DNA of 64,000 bases, from NCBI GenBank assembly GCA_900315775.1, contig ONAJ01000016.1, forward strand, positions 32,443-96,442, read 5' to 3'. Shown in pieces: positions 10,621 through 18,629 of this stretch. The stretch is from an uncultured Prevotella sp. (lineage in GTDB: Bacteria; Bacteroidota; Bacteroidia; Bacteroidales; Bacteroidaceae). Each line of letters starts with the position of its first letter. The first letter of the stretch is position 1. Position numbers and translations under genes: made by a program. The notes under the pieces are model-generated. The model was not told the DNA's origin and made no database searches. It saw only the letters and a list, made by a program, of their open reading frames with translations.

Positions 10621-11472
10621 TTACAGAATCATCTTTTCTATTGGAGTTACAAGTATTCCCTGTGCTCCCATTTCCTTTAGTTTTCCAATAATCTCCCAAA
10701 AACGTTTCTGGTCGAGAACGGTATGTACGGAGCACCACTCATCGTCGGCAAGAGGAATAATGGTGGGACTCTTCAGTCCTGGCAGTACGTTGATAATCTC
10801 CTGCAGATGTGCCTTTGGAGCGTTCATGCGTACATATTTCTTTCCTTCCGCCTGACGTACCGCCTCGAAACGGAAGAGCATCTGCTCCAGAACCTGTTTC
10901 TTCTCCTCGCTGAGGTTTTTGTTGCCTATCAGCAGCGCCTCACTCTTCATCACCACTTCCACCTCGCGCAGGTTGTTGCTTACGAGTGTCGAGCCGCTGC
11001 TTACGATGTCGAAGATGGCGTCGGCAAGTCCTATTCCCGGAGATATCTCCACGCTGCCCGTAATGACGTGAATGTCGGCATCCAGATTGTTCTCCTTCAG
11101 ATACTTTCGCAGTATGTTGGGGTAGGAGGTAGCAATCTTCTTTCCGTTGAACCACTCCTTTCCCTTATAGTCGTCCTGTTTAGGTACCGCAAGACTAAGA
11201 CGACACTTCGAGAAACCCAGTCGTTGTATTATCTCGGCATCCTCGCCACGTTCCACGAATTCGTTCTCGCCGACCACACCGATGTCGGCAACACCTGTTG
11301 CCACACTCTGTGGAATGTCGTCGTCGCGGAGGTAGAGCACCTCCAACGGGAAGTCCGGTGATGTTACGAGTAATGTTCTTTTCGTTGAGTTTATCCTGAT
11401 GTCTGCTTCAGCCAGCAGAGCCATAGTATCTTCGTAGAGACGTCCTTTTGATTGTACTGCGATTCTAAGCAT
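10621..11472 (-). CDS. hisG: ATP phosphoribosyltransferase, long form
   Basis: The first, committed and feedback-inhibited enzyme of histidine synthesis (ATP + PRPP). The N-terminal periplasmic-binding-like fold (RIAVQSKGRLYEDTM) is followed by the C-terminal ACT-like regulatory domain found in the long form, which acts without HisZ. An upstream TTG at 11484 is open in frame, but ATG 11472 matches the usual family start MLRIAVQSKGR and gives 283 residues. It is the first gene of the his operon. Confidence 0.95.
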   Translation of the reverse strand: MLRIAVQSKGRLYEDTMALLAEADIRINSTKRTLLVTSPDFPLEVLYLRDDDIPQSVATGVADIGVVGENEFVERGEDAEIIQRLGFSKCRLSLAVPKQDDYKGKEWFNGKKIATSYPNILRKYLKENNLDADIHVITGSVEISPGIGLADAIFDIVSSGSTLVSNNLREVEVVMKSEALLIGNKNLSEEKKQVLEQMLFRFEAVRQAEGKKYVRMNAPKAHLQEIINVLPGLKSPTIIPLADDEWCSVHTVLDQKRFWEIIGKLKEMGAQGILVTPIEKMIL

Positions 11473-11543
11473 AGTGTATATCAATAATTATTAAAAAACG
11501 TGGCAAAAATACTCTTTTTTTATTACATCTGCAAGAAATGTTG

Positions 11544-11551
11544 TAATTTTG
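11544..11551 (+). promoter_or_regulatory. -7 promoter box for the lytic transglycosylase gene
   Basis: TAATTTTG followed by TGCC is a typical Bacteroidales -7 element. It implies transcription starts near 11558, so the translation start must be at or downstream of that point. Confidence 0.45.
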
Positions 11552-11559
11552 TGCCGATT

Positions 11560-12681
11560 TTGAAAGCTATATTGATATATATTGTATTCTTATGCATCTG
11601 TTTTACAGGCTGTAAGGAAAAACAGAAGAGCATAGTAACCCCGTGGGGAGAGGTTAGTGGTGACACCATACCTGCCTCTGAGGACTTCACTATGTCCGAC
11701 ATCGTCACCGGTGGTGAGATGATACTCCTTACCGTCTCGGGTCCTGACACCTATTATGACTATCGTGGTCGCGGTATGGGTACCCAGTACAGGGTTTTCG
11801 AGAAGTTTGCTATGTTCTTGGGCGTCTCCCTGCGTGTCGAGGTCTGCAAGGACTCAGCCGATGTCCGCACGCGCCTTGATAATGGTGAGGGCGACATTAT
11901 GGCTCTTTCTTCGCCGCAGTCTGTGGAGGTTCGCGACTCCGACCTCTCCGTAGCTTTCAAACGTTGGTATAAGCCCGAAATCCTTGCTCAGGTAAAGAAA
12001 GAAGAGCGTTACCTGCTGTCTGTGGCGAGTGTACGGCGTAAGGTCTATTCACCTTTTATGAATAAGTCGGCGGGTGTCATCTCGCGTTACGACAATCTGT
12101 TTAAGAAGTATGCTCCCGTAGCCCGTTGGGACTGGCGTCTCCTTGCAGCACAGTGTTATCAGGAGAGCTGTTTCGACCCCAATGCCCGTTCATGGGCTGG
12201 TGCTCGAGGACTTATGCAGATAATGCCCGGAACGGCGAGTCATCTGGGACTTTCTATGGAACAGATTCACGAGCCCGAGGCTAACATTGCGGCGGCAGCC
12301 CGTTATATCTCCGAGCTCAACGCCTCCTTCGGTGATGTCCCGTCGTCGGAGCGCACTTACTTCATCCTTGCGGCATATAATGGTGGTGGCTATCATGTTC
12401 GTGATGCTATGGCTCTTACCCGCAAGAACGGCAGGAATCCTTATCGTTGGGCCGACGTGTCACACTTCCTCCTGTTGCTTCGTGACCCGCAGTACTACAA
12501 CGACCCCGTTGTGAAGAACGGTTATATGCGCAGCAACGAGACCTTCGATTATGTGGAGCGCATACGAATACGCTATGCTCAGTATCGTGGTGTTCCTGTG
12601 GGTTCATTGCCCAGCAGCGGCAGCAGCACCACACCGGTACTGCCTCAGCCGGCAAAGAAGAAACATCGTTTCCACGTTTAA
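11560..12681 (+). CDS. MltF-like membrane-bound lytic transglycosylase (lipoprotein)
   Basis: A peptidoglycan lyase that forms anhydro-muropeptides. After a short signal peptide with lipobox FTGC comes a divergent extracellular solute-binding-like domain (about residues 30-150 of the mature frame), then a C-terminal SLT domain. The catalytic Glu is in CYQESCF, and GLMQIMPGTA and AAYNGG are present. The start is uncertain. The frame is open from a GTG at 11500, but the TAATTTTG box at 11544 argues for a later start. TTG 11560 gives a well-formed lipoprotein signal (KAILIYIVFLCICFTGC), and GTG 11551 is an alternative. It converges with and overlaps the next gene by 4 bp. Confidence 0.88.
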   Translation: MKAILIYIVFLCICFTGCKEKQKSIVTPWGEVSGDTIPASEDFTMSDIVTGGEMILLTVSGPDTYYDYRGRGMGTQYRVFEKFAMFLGVSLRVEVCKDSADVRTRLDNGEGDIMALSSPQSVEVRDSDLSVAFKRWYKPEILAQVKKEERYLLSVASVRRKVYSPFMNKSAGVISRYDNLFKKYAPVARWDWRLLAAQCYQESCFDPNARSWAGARGLMQIMPGTASHLGLSMEQIHEPEANIAAAARYISELNASFGDVPSSERTYFILAAYNGGGYHVRDAMALTRKNGRNPYRWADVSHFLLLLRDPQYYNDPVVKNGYMRSNETFDYVERIRIRYAQYRGVPVGSLPSSGSSTTPVLPQPAKKKHRFHV

Positions 12682-14048
12682 CGACGTATATACACCATTC
12701 CTACACGGTGTGTCACCCCTTTCTTATTTACTGAACGTAAGGTGTATATTCCGTCGGGAATAGCACGAATGTCCGCTCTCTTCCCCCTGTAAGGACGTGT
12801 CGTTATCACGTTCCCCGCCATACTCACAAAGGCTATCACGTCAGCATCCAGCACCTTCCCCTTCTCCGGCAGCACCATCGTCCTGCCGTCATTCTCAAGG
12901 AACTCAGGACCCTCGCACCTTTCAAGGAGTTGCGTGGAGGATCTCTCCTCTCTCCTCACTCCTCTCTCTTCTAAATATTGATACTCCGTCCTCAGAAAAT
13001 CATAAATCCCCTTTACATTATCTAATAGGTATTTAGCACGGAACAGACAGAACCCCATTCCTTCGGAGCGCAGGAAGTAGAGCTGTCGTTTTATGTCGTC
13101 TATTTTCCAGTTTCCCTCGCGCGGGTCGAGGAAGTATATTCCCAATCCCGGCACTATGTCCTTTCCGTAGCTGTTCTCCTTCCAGTTTATTGCAAAAGGG
13201 TAGAAGTTATTACCCTTGAAATACATCATGGGGTACAGCTGGTCCATTATTCCCATACGCAACCATCCCTGTGCGTCCTGGTGTACTCTGTTCAGTGCGT
13301 CCCAGCCGTTGGAGTTGTATCGTGACAGGTTAGTGTATTTTCCTATTGGCGAACAACTTACCTTTATTTGTGGATTTATTGCTTTAACCCTTCCGTAAAT
13401 CCTTCTTACTATATTTGTTATGTTGTCTCGCGCCTCCATTCTGTTCACCCTTTGCTTCCATGTTTCGGGGTATCTTATGTAGTCCAGATGTATTCCGTCA
13501 ACGTCATATCTCGACGCTATCTCCGCACAGATATTTGCCAGATAGTCTGCCGTCTGGTATGCCTCGGGGTTCATATATCCCTCGTCGCCAATCTTCTTCA
13601 GCGCTGCCGGCATTTTCTGTCTCAGCTGTTTACATCCGTAGCTATTCCACTTTCCTATAGGTATTGTCACCACCCATGCGTGCAGCTCCATACCCCTTTT
13701 GTGTGCTTCCGTTATGGCGAACTGCAGAGGGTCGTAGCCCGGTGAGCGTCCTGGTCTTCCCGACACACAACCGTCCCAAGGCTCGTAGTCCGAGGGATAT
13801 ATCACCGTTCCTCTCACTCGTGTCTGCAGCAATATGGTGTTGATTCCCGCAAGTCTTAGTCGGTCCAACATGTTCGTCAACTCACGTTTCTGTCGTTCCT
13901 GCGAAGAAATAGAGGTAGAGTAGGTGCGTGGCCAGTCTATGCCGCCTATTGTCGTCAGCCACACGGCACGTATGGGTTCTTTGTTGGCAGCTTTTGCTAT
14001 AATGCTAAAAGAGGTAAGAAGACAAAGAAATATTATGACTCTTTTCAT
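12678..14048 (-). CDS. GHL10/DUF187-type glycoside hydrolase, secreted
   Basis: A 456-residue secreted protein: signal peptide 1-20, then a (beta/alpha)8 domain starting PIRAVWLTTIGGIDWPRT, the hallmark of the GHL10 (YngK/DUF187) family. Further conserved parts are NTILLQTRVRG, AHKRGMELHAWV, DGIHLDYIRYPE and SCSPIGKY. Family members are thought to act on peptidoglycan-like or other glycans; the substrate here is not known. Near the C-terminus the stretch EERGVRREERSS is encoded by a GA-rich repeat that also occurs at about 18.06 kb, so it looks like an inserted repeat. Confidence 0.85.
   Translation of the reverse strand: MKRVIIFLCLLTSFSIIAKAANKEPIRAVWLTTIGGIDWPRTYSTSISSQERQKRELTNMLDRLRLAGINTILLQTRVRGTVIYPSDYEPWDGCVSGRPGRSPGYDPLQFAITEAHKRGMELHAWVVTIPIGKWNSYGCKQLRQKMPAALKKIGDEGYMNPEAYQTADYLANICAEIASRYDVDGIHLDYIRYPETWKQRVNRMEARDNITNIVRRIYGRVKAINPQIKVSCSPIGKYTNLSRYNSNGWDALNRVHQDAQGWLRMGIMDQLYPMMYFKGNNFYPFAINWKENSYGKDIVPGLGIYFLDPREGNWKIDDIKRQLYFLRSEGMGFCLFRAKYLLDNVKGIYDFLRTEYQYLEERGVRREERSSTQLLERCEGPEFLENDGRTMVLPEKGKVLDADVIAFVSMAGNVITTRPYRGKRADIRAIPDGIYTLRSVNKKGVTHRVGMVYIRR
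12941..12972 (-). repeat. GA-rich repeat inside the GHL10 gene
   Basis: Read on the minus strand this is GAGAGAGGAGTGAGGAGAGA plus flanks. The same 20-mer occurs on the plus strand in the intergenic copy at 18058-18092. Here it is translated in frame without breaking the gene. Confidence 0.7.
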
Positions 14049-14088
14049 TTTTTCTTGAAGTTTCGTGCAAAGTTAGTAATATTATTTG

Positions 14089-14096
14089 TATTTTTG
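14089..14096 (+). promoter_or_regulatory. -7 promoter box of cstA
   Basis: TATTTTTG (TAnnTTTG) about 27 bp before the ATG at 14123. It places the transcription start downstream of the in-frame TTG at 14105 and supports the ATG. Confidence 0.6.
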
Positions 14097-14122
14097 CATC
14101 GATTTTGATAAAAAAGGAAATA

Positions 14123-15592
14123 ATGATTACATTTATTATTAGTTTTTTTGCGCTTGTTATCGGCTACATCGTCTATGGTCGCTTCGTCGAGAAGGTCTTT
14201 TGTCCCGACGACCGTCCTACGCCGGCAGTAAGTATGGCTGACGGTGTTGACTACATAGTCCTGCCATCGTGGAAAGTCTTTATGATTCAGTTCCTCAACA
14301 TTGCGGGAACGGGTCCTATCTTCGGTGCCATCATGGGTGCCAAGTTCGGTCCGGTGGCATATCTGTGGATTGTCTTGGGATGTATCTTTGCGGGTGCTAC
14401 TCACGACTACCTCAGCGGCATGCTGTCCATACGTAACGGTGGTGCCAGTCTGCCGGAATTGGTGGGTAAGTATTTAGGTAAGACCACAAGGGCTATCATG
14501 TTGATATTTACCGTGCTGTTGCTCATCATGGTTGGTACAGTATTCGTTTATTCACCTGCTGAAATTCTGCACTCTATGGGTGGCGACACTATGATGTGGG
14601 TAAGCATTATCTTTGTTTATTACGTCATAGCCACAATGCTTCCTATCGATAAGATCATCGGTAAGATATATCCTCTCTTTGCCTTCTCGCTGCTCTTTAT
14701 GGCTGCAGCGCTGATGGTAGTGCTCTTTGTCAAGATGCCTCACCTACCGGAGTTGTGGACCAACTTCTATAATATGGGTAAGGAGGCGCAGCCTGAGAAG
14801 TGGACCGATGCTATCTTCCCGGCGTTGTTCATCACTATTGCCTGTGGTGCCATTTCGGGTTTCCACGCTACGCAGAGTCCGCTTATGGCTCGCTGTGTGA
14901 AGCACGAAAAGATGGGACGTCCTATTTTCTATGGTGCTATGATTACCGAGGGCATCGTAGCGCTTATCTGGGCTACTGTGTCTATGTGGTTCTTCTATGG
15001 CGACCCCACACCAGGTTACGAGCTTATAGCGGGTGCCGACAAGGGCTTCTATACTTCTGCTCCTGCTGTTGTAAACCTTGTGTGCAACGACTGGTTAGGT
15101 GTTACGGGAGCCGTCCTCGCTATGTTGGGTGTTGTGGCAGCGCCTATTACCAGCGGCGATACTGCGTTCCGCTCAGCCCGTCTTATCGTTGCCGAGTGGC
15201 TCAAGATGAACCAGCGTCCCATCGCCAAACGTCTGCTTATATGCGTTCCCTTGTTTGCCGTTTCCATCGCTATGCTGATTTGGCAAGTAAAGAACCCCGA
15301 CGGTTTCAACACCATCTGGCAGTACTTCGGCTGGAGCAATCAGACGTTGTCTGTGTTCACCCTGTGGACGCTTACTGTCTGGCTGGCTCGTGAGAACAAA
15401 CCATACTGGATAACGCTGATTCCGGCAATCTTCATGACTGTGGTATGTTCGTCATTCCTTGTGGTGTCGAAGAACGCTTTCGGATTCGATATCACGGTTG
15501 GCTACACCGTAGGTGCTATAAGCTTCGTCGTTGCCTGCGTCTGGTTTACATTATGGTATAGGAAAGAAATAAGAAACTCAAAAAATCAATAA
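14123..15592 (+). CDS. cstA: Carbon starvation protein CstA-family transporter
   Basis: An integral membrane protein with about a dozen hydrophobic segments. It carries the CstA signatures GYIVYGRF near the N-terminus and NIAGTGPIFGAIMGAKFGP, followed by ISGFHATQSPLMARC. The family imports peptides and, in some species, pyruvate. An in-frame TTG lies upstream at 14105, but ATG 14123 follows an AAGGAAAT ribosome-binding-like stretch and the -7 box, so I use it (489 residues). nadC starts 1 bp after its stop. Confidence 0.93.
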   Translation: MITFIISFFALVIGYIVYGRFVEKVFCPDDRPTPAVSMADGVDYIVLPSWKVFMIQFLNIAGTGPIFGAIMGAKFGPVAYLWIVLGCIFAGATHDYLSGMLSIRNGGASLPELVGKYLGKTTRAIMLIFTVLLLIMVGTVFVYSPAEILHSMGGDTMMWVSIIFVYYVIATMLPIDKIIGKIYPLFAFSLLFMAAALMVVLFVKMPHLPELWTNFYNMGKEAQPEKWTDAIFPALFITIACGAISGFHATQSPLMARCVKHEKMGRPIFYGAMITEGIVALIWATVSMWFFYGDPTPGYELIAGADKGFYTSAPAVVNLVCNDWLGVTGAVLAMLGVVAAPITSGDTAFRSARLIVAEWLKMNQRPIAKRLLICVPLFAVSIAMLIWQVKNPDGFNTIWQYFGWSNQTLSVFTLWTLTVWLARENKPYWITLIPAIFMTVVCSSFLVVSKNAFGFDITVGYTVGAISFVVACVWFTLWYRKEIRNSKNQ

Positions 15593-15593
15593 A

Positions 15594-16442
15594 ATGTTAA
15601 GTGTAGAAGAATTAGAAGACAGACTCATCGACCTCGCCTTTGCTGAGGATATCGGTGACGGAGACCATACAACGCTCTGTTGCATCCCCGAAGATGCTAT
15701 GGGCAAGTCGCATCTGCTTATCAAGGAGGACGGCATCCTCGCCGGCGTAGAGGTGGCAAAGCGTGTCTTTGCTCGTTTCGACCCTACAATGAAGGTCGAG
15801 GTGCTCATCGAGGATGGTGCCGAAGTGAAGAAGGGCGACATCGCAATGATTGTTACTGGTAAGATTCGTTCGCTGCTGCAGACGGAGCGCCTTATGCTCA
15901 ACATCATGCAGCGCATGAGTGGTATCGCCACGATGACACGTCGTTACGTAAAACGTCTGGAGGGCACCAAGACACGTGTTCTCGACACCCGTAAGACTAC
16001 TCCTGGAATGCGTATGCTGGAGAAGCAGGCGGTGAAGATTGGCGGCGGCACGAACCACCGTATAGGACTCTTCGACATGATTCTCCTTAAGGACAACCAC
16101 GTTGACTTCGCTGGCGGCATTGAGAATGCCATAAATCGCTGTCACGAATACCTTAAAGAAAAGGGTCTCGACCTGAAGATAGAAATCGAGGTGCGCTCCT
16201 TCGACGAGATACGTCGCGTTATGGCGTGTGGCGGCGTTCACCGCATCATGCTCGACAACTTCTCCGTTGAGGACACACGCAAGGCAGTAGAGATGATTGG
16301 CGGCAAGTACGAGACGGAGTCCAGTGGCGGCATCACCTACGACACTATGCGTCCTTATGCAGAGTGTGGCGTTGACTTCATTTCCGTAGGAGCCCTTACC
16401 CACAGCGTAAAAGGACTTGACATGAGCTTTAAGGCATGCTGA
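15594..16442 (+). CDS. nadC: Nicotinate-nucleotide diphosphorylase (carboxylating)
   Basis: Converts quinolinate and PRPP to nicotinate mononucleotide, CO2 and PPi in de novo NAD synthesis. Conserved blocks are EDIGDGDHTT, LNIMQRMSGIAT, DTRKTTPGMRMLEKQAVKIGGG, RIGLFDMILLKDNH, IEIEVRSFDE, MLDNFS and SSGGI, with SVGALTHS near the C-terminus. The length of 282 residues is typical. It overlaps the next gene by 7 bp. Confidence 0.97.
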   Translation: MLSVEELEDRLIDLAFAEDIGDGDHTTLCCIPEDAMGKSHLLIKEDGILAGVEVAKRVFARFDPTMKVEVLIEDGAEVKKGDIAMIVTGKIRSLLQTERLMLNIMQRMSGIATMTRRYVKRLEGTKTRVLDTRKTTPGMRMLEKQAVKIGGGTNHRIGLFDMILLKDNHVDFAGGIENAINRCHEYLKEKGLDLKIEIEVRSFDEIRRVMACGGVHRIMLDNFSVEDTRKAVEMIGGKYETESSGGITYDTMRPYAECGVDFISVGALTHSVKGLDMSFKAC

Positions 16443-17815
16443 CAACACTCATCCTTGCAGCTCAGATAGCCTTCACATCACCCGTTCATCTTCCCATTTC
16501 GTTGGCGGGAAATTTCGGAGAACCACGCCCTAACCATTTTCATGGCGGCATCGATGTCCGCACGGAGATGGTCGAGGGCAAACCTCTCTTTGCTGTTGCC
16601 GAAGGTTATGTATCACGAATAACCATCGGTCTGTACGGCTTCGGCAACGCCCTTTACATACAACATCCCAACGGCACCACCAGCGTCTATTGTCATCTTC
16701 GCGGTTACGTTCCTGCGCTGCGCCAGATAGTCAGCGCCAAGCGGCGTGCCCTCGGACAGAAGGACGAGTTAGACCGTCCTCATAACCCCAGCGACGAACT
16801 CGACATCCGACTGCGTCCCACCGACTATCCCGTAGAGTGTGGACAACTTGTTGCCATCAGCGGCAATACGGGTCATAGCGTGGCGCCACACCTTCATCTT
16901 GAAGTCCACAACACCCGTTCGTGGGCTATGCTCGACCCCCTGGACTTCCTTCGTGACCTCCTCGTCGATAACACTCCTCCGCAGGCACACGCCTTCATGG
17001 CTTATCCTCAGCCTGGCGAGGGCATCTTCAACGGCTTCACCAAGAATCAGTATTTCGGCTTCGGTCAGACCTTTCCGGCGTGGGGAAGGGTAGGGTTCGG
17101 CATCTGGGCTGACGACTATATGGACGACACCTACCATCATTATGGCATCCGTCGTACCGAGCTCCGTGTTGACGGCAATCTCGTGTTCTCAAGCAATGTT
17201 GATAGCATCCCTATGTATTGCAACCGTATGGTAAATTCGTGGGGCGACTATCACCACCGCCTGCGTTCCAACGTGTGGTATATGAAGTCTTTCCTTGAAC
17301 CCGGACTCAGCATTCCGTGCATTACGGCAAACAACGACAGAGGTATCGTCACCTTCAACGAGGAACGTCCTTACCATATTGTATATACCCTCACTGATAT
17401 CTACGGCAACAAGGCAGATTTCTCCTTCACGGTACAAGGCACACGCCAACACATTCCCAAGGCGCGACGCCCACAATATGCTAAGGTTTTCCGTTGGAAC
17501 CGCCCCAACCAGCTACAGCTGCCCGGAGCACAACTCATTGTACGTCAAGGTAATCTTCCTACCGACGTAGAGGTGTCGCCGCGTGTCACACCACGTCCCG
17601 ACGCTTTCTCCGACGAATACATCTTCGCCGAGCGCTCCACACCACTATTTCAAGGAGCCACCCTCACGCTACGTCTTAACAGAATACCCGCAGACCCCTC
17701 CCGCCTCTGTCTCCACTCAGGCAACCGCGACATCCCCGTAACCTACCACGACGGGTGGGTAACAGCCATAGTGAAGGACCTCGGACAGACGTATTATGTA
17801 ACCATCCAAAATTAA
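16436..17815 (+). CDS. M23-family (LytM-like) metallopeptidase
   Basis: Probably a peptidoglycan DD-endopeptidase or an activator of one. The Zn-binding residues are seen as HGGID (HxxxD) near residue 37 and HLHLE (HxH) near residue 152, with the connecting GNALYIQHPNGTTSVYCHL and SGNTGHSVAPHLHLEV typical of the family. The first 15-18 residues are hydrophobic and probably a signal peptide. The C-terminal 280 residues are a beta-rich region without a family I recognise, common in Bacteroidetes M23 proteins of this length (459 residues). Confidence 0.88.
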   Translation: MLTTLILAAQIAFTSPVHLPISLAGNFGEPRPNHFHGGIDVRTEMVEGKPLFAVAEGYVSRITIGLYGFGNALYIQHPNGTTSVYCHLRGYVPALRQIVSAKRRALGQKDELDRPHNPSDELDIRLRPTDYPVECGQLVAISGNTGHSVAPHLHLEVHNTRSWAMLDPLDFLRDLLVDNTPPQAHAFMAYPQPGEGIFNGFTKNQYFGFGQTFPAWGRVGFGIWADDYMDDTYHHYGIRRTELRVDGNLVFSSNVDSIPMYCNRMVNSWGDYHHRLRSNVWYMKSFLEPGLSIPCITANNDRGIVTFNEERPYHIVYTLTDIYGNKADFSFTVQGTRQHIPKARRPQYAKVFRWNRPNQLQLPGAQLIVRQGNLPTDVEVSPRVTPRPDAFSDEYIFAERSTPLFQGATLTLRLNRIPADPSRLCLHSGNRDIPVTYHDGWVTAIVKDLGQTYYVTIQN

Positions 17816-17836
17816 GAGCTCTCTAATCCGACCTAT

Positions 17837-17902
17837 AAGTAGCCTACTTTCACTGCAAAAGTAGGCTACTTACACACTAAAAGTAGCCTACTTACACATC
17901 GC
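17837..17902 (+). repeat. Three tandem 22-bp repeats (AAGTAGCCTACTT type)
   Basis: Units at 17837-17858, 17859-17880 and 17881-17902 each begin AAGTAGCCTACTT or AAGTAGGCTACTT. The first two also form an inverted repeat able to make a 14-bp hairpin (17837-17850 with 17858-17871). They directly follow the M23 gene. Confidence 0.85.
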
Positions 17903-18057
17903 TTTAGACAAATCCTGAAAAAAGAATTTTTCATCAACACTTAACTTTTAGGGTGCAAAATTGCCGCTACGCCCTCTGTTTATCGGTGTTTCGGGCACGT
18001 TAAGTGTTGCTCAAACACTTAACTAACACTTAACAATTCACCCGAGGGTACTTTTTC

Positions 18058-18092
18058 AGAGAGGAGAGAGGAGAGAGGAGTGAGGAGAGAGA
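18058..18092 (+). repeat. GA-rich repeat, intergenic copy
   Basis: A run of GAGAGAGGAG units containing GAGAGAGGAGTGAGGAGAGA, identical over 20 nt to the minus-strand copy inside the GHL10 gene at 12941-12972. Confidence 0.75.
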
Positions 18093-18113
18093 TATGTTTT
18101 AAACCCTTCAGTA

Positions 18114-18144
18114 CTCCCCTCCCTTTGGAGGGGTAGGGGGAGGC
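18114..18144 (+). repeat. CCTCCCC/GGGGAGG palindromic repeat, copy 1
   Basis: CTCCCCTCCCTTTGGAGGGG followed by TAGGGGGAGGC. It belongs to a family with further copies at 21934, 25881, 48942 and 50145. Confidence 0.8.
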
Positions 18145-18284
18145 TGAGACTGTTAAGTCTTAGGTAAGTCAACGTTAAGTGTTTGGACAACACTTAACGT
18201 TGCTTGCGCCCTTTATTTATCGGGGCTCCAGACGTTTTTGGTTAAGTTGTTAAGTGTTTTGAGAAAAAAAGTTTTTATTATATG

Positions 18285-18308
18285 TTGTCCTCGTTTATGC
18301 GTACCTTT
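18285..18308 (+). repeat. Degenerate duplicate of the mntA-hepT promoter
   Basis: TTGTCCTCGTTTATGCGTACC plus TTT matches 18479-18502 at all but two positions. The -7 box reads TACCTTTA instead of TACCTTTG, so this copy is probably inactive. Direct repeats AAGGTACTCCCGCT at 18313-18326 and 18355-18368 lie between the two copies. Confidence 0.65.
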
Positions 18309-18471
18309 AAATAAGGTACTCCCGCTTGATTATTATGTAACTTTGACTTCGTCGAAGGTACTCCCGCTCGACAAAACGAAGAATGACTTCTTCACATGCT
18401 TTGATTTTTGAACCTTCAAGAAAAATTTTCTCAAGGCTCAAAACTCATAGCATTAAAAATAAATTAATTTA

Positions 18472-18503
18472 TTTGGATTTGTCCTCGCTTATTCGTACCT
18501 TTG
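18472..18503 (+). promoter_or_regulatory. Promoter of the mntA-hepT locus
   Basis: -33 TTTG at 18472-18475, a 20-bp spacer and -7 TACCTTTG at 18496-18503. This is a good match to the Bacteroidetes consensus, 24 bp before the ATG of the mntA remnant. Confidence 0.75.
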
Positions 18504-18526
18504 CAGAAACAAAATCCAGTTATACT

Positions 18527-18629
18527 ATGAGTACGCAGGTAATGACACAGCAGATAGCAGAGTATTTCAACTTTCGCTCGTGAGAGTGCAGATCGTGATA
18601 AAAAACTAATTTATGAGAGAACCGCTTAA
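18527..18629 (+). pseudogene. MntA-type nucleotidyltransferase antitoxin with internal deletion
   Basis: The ATG at 18527 opens an N-terminus (MSTQVMTQQIAEYF) like that of MNT-family antitoxins, but a TGA stops it at 18581-18583 after 18 codons. In another frame, 18573-18629 encodes FARESADRDKKLIYERTA and a stop, which reads like the C-terminal end of the same family and overlaps the hepT start by 17 bp as in intact operons. The whole catalytic core (GSxxxG...DxD) is missing. Most likely this is an internal deletion that also shifted the frame. The family assignment of the ends is from memory, not a search. Confidence 0.65.

Larger units (their letters stand above)
17935..18256. repeat. Cluster of CACTTAAC/GTTAAGTG palindromes
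   Basis: The 8-mer CACTTAAC or its complement recurs at least seven times between 17938 and 18250. Two pairs form hairpins: GTTAAGTGTT with AACACTTAAC near 17999-18023, and a perfect 14-bp stem CAACGTTAAGTGTT (18170-18183) with its complement at 18189-18202, loop TGGAC. The stretch contains no gene that I can support. Confidence 0.8.

Noticed and set aside
10723-11361. 212-codon open frame antisense to hisG
   Set aside because: Shadow of the hisG gene.
15612-16448. 278-codon open frame antisense to nadC
   Set aside because: It mirrors nadC almost end to end and shows no family features.
18383-18583. 66-codon open frame with a long N-terminal part before MSTQVMTQQIAEYF
   Set aside because: The -33/-7 promoter lies inside it (18472-18503); only the part from ATG 18527 belongs to the antitoxin remnant.
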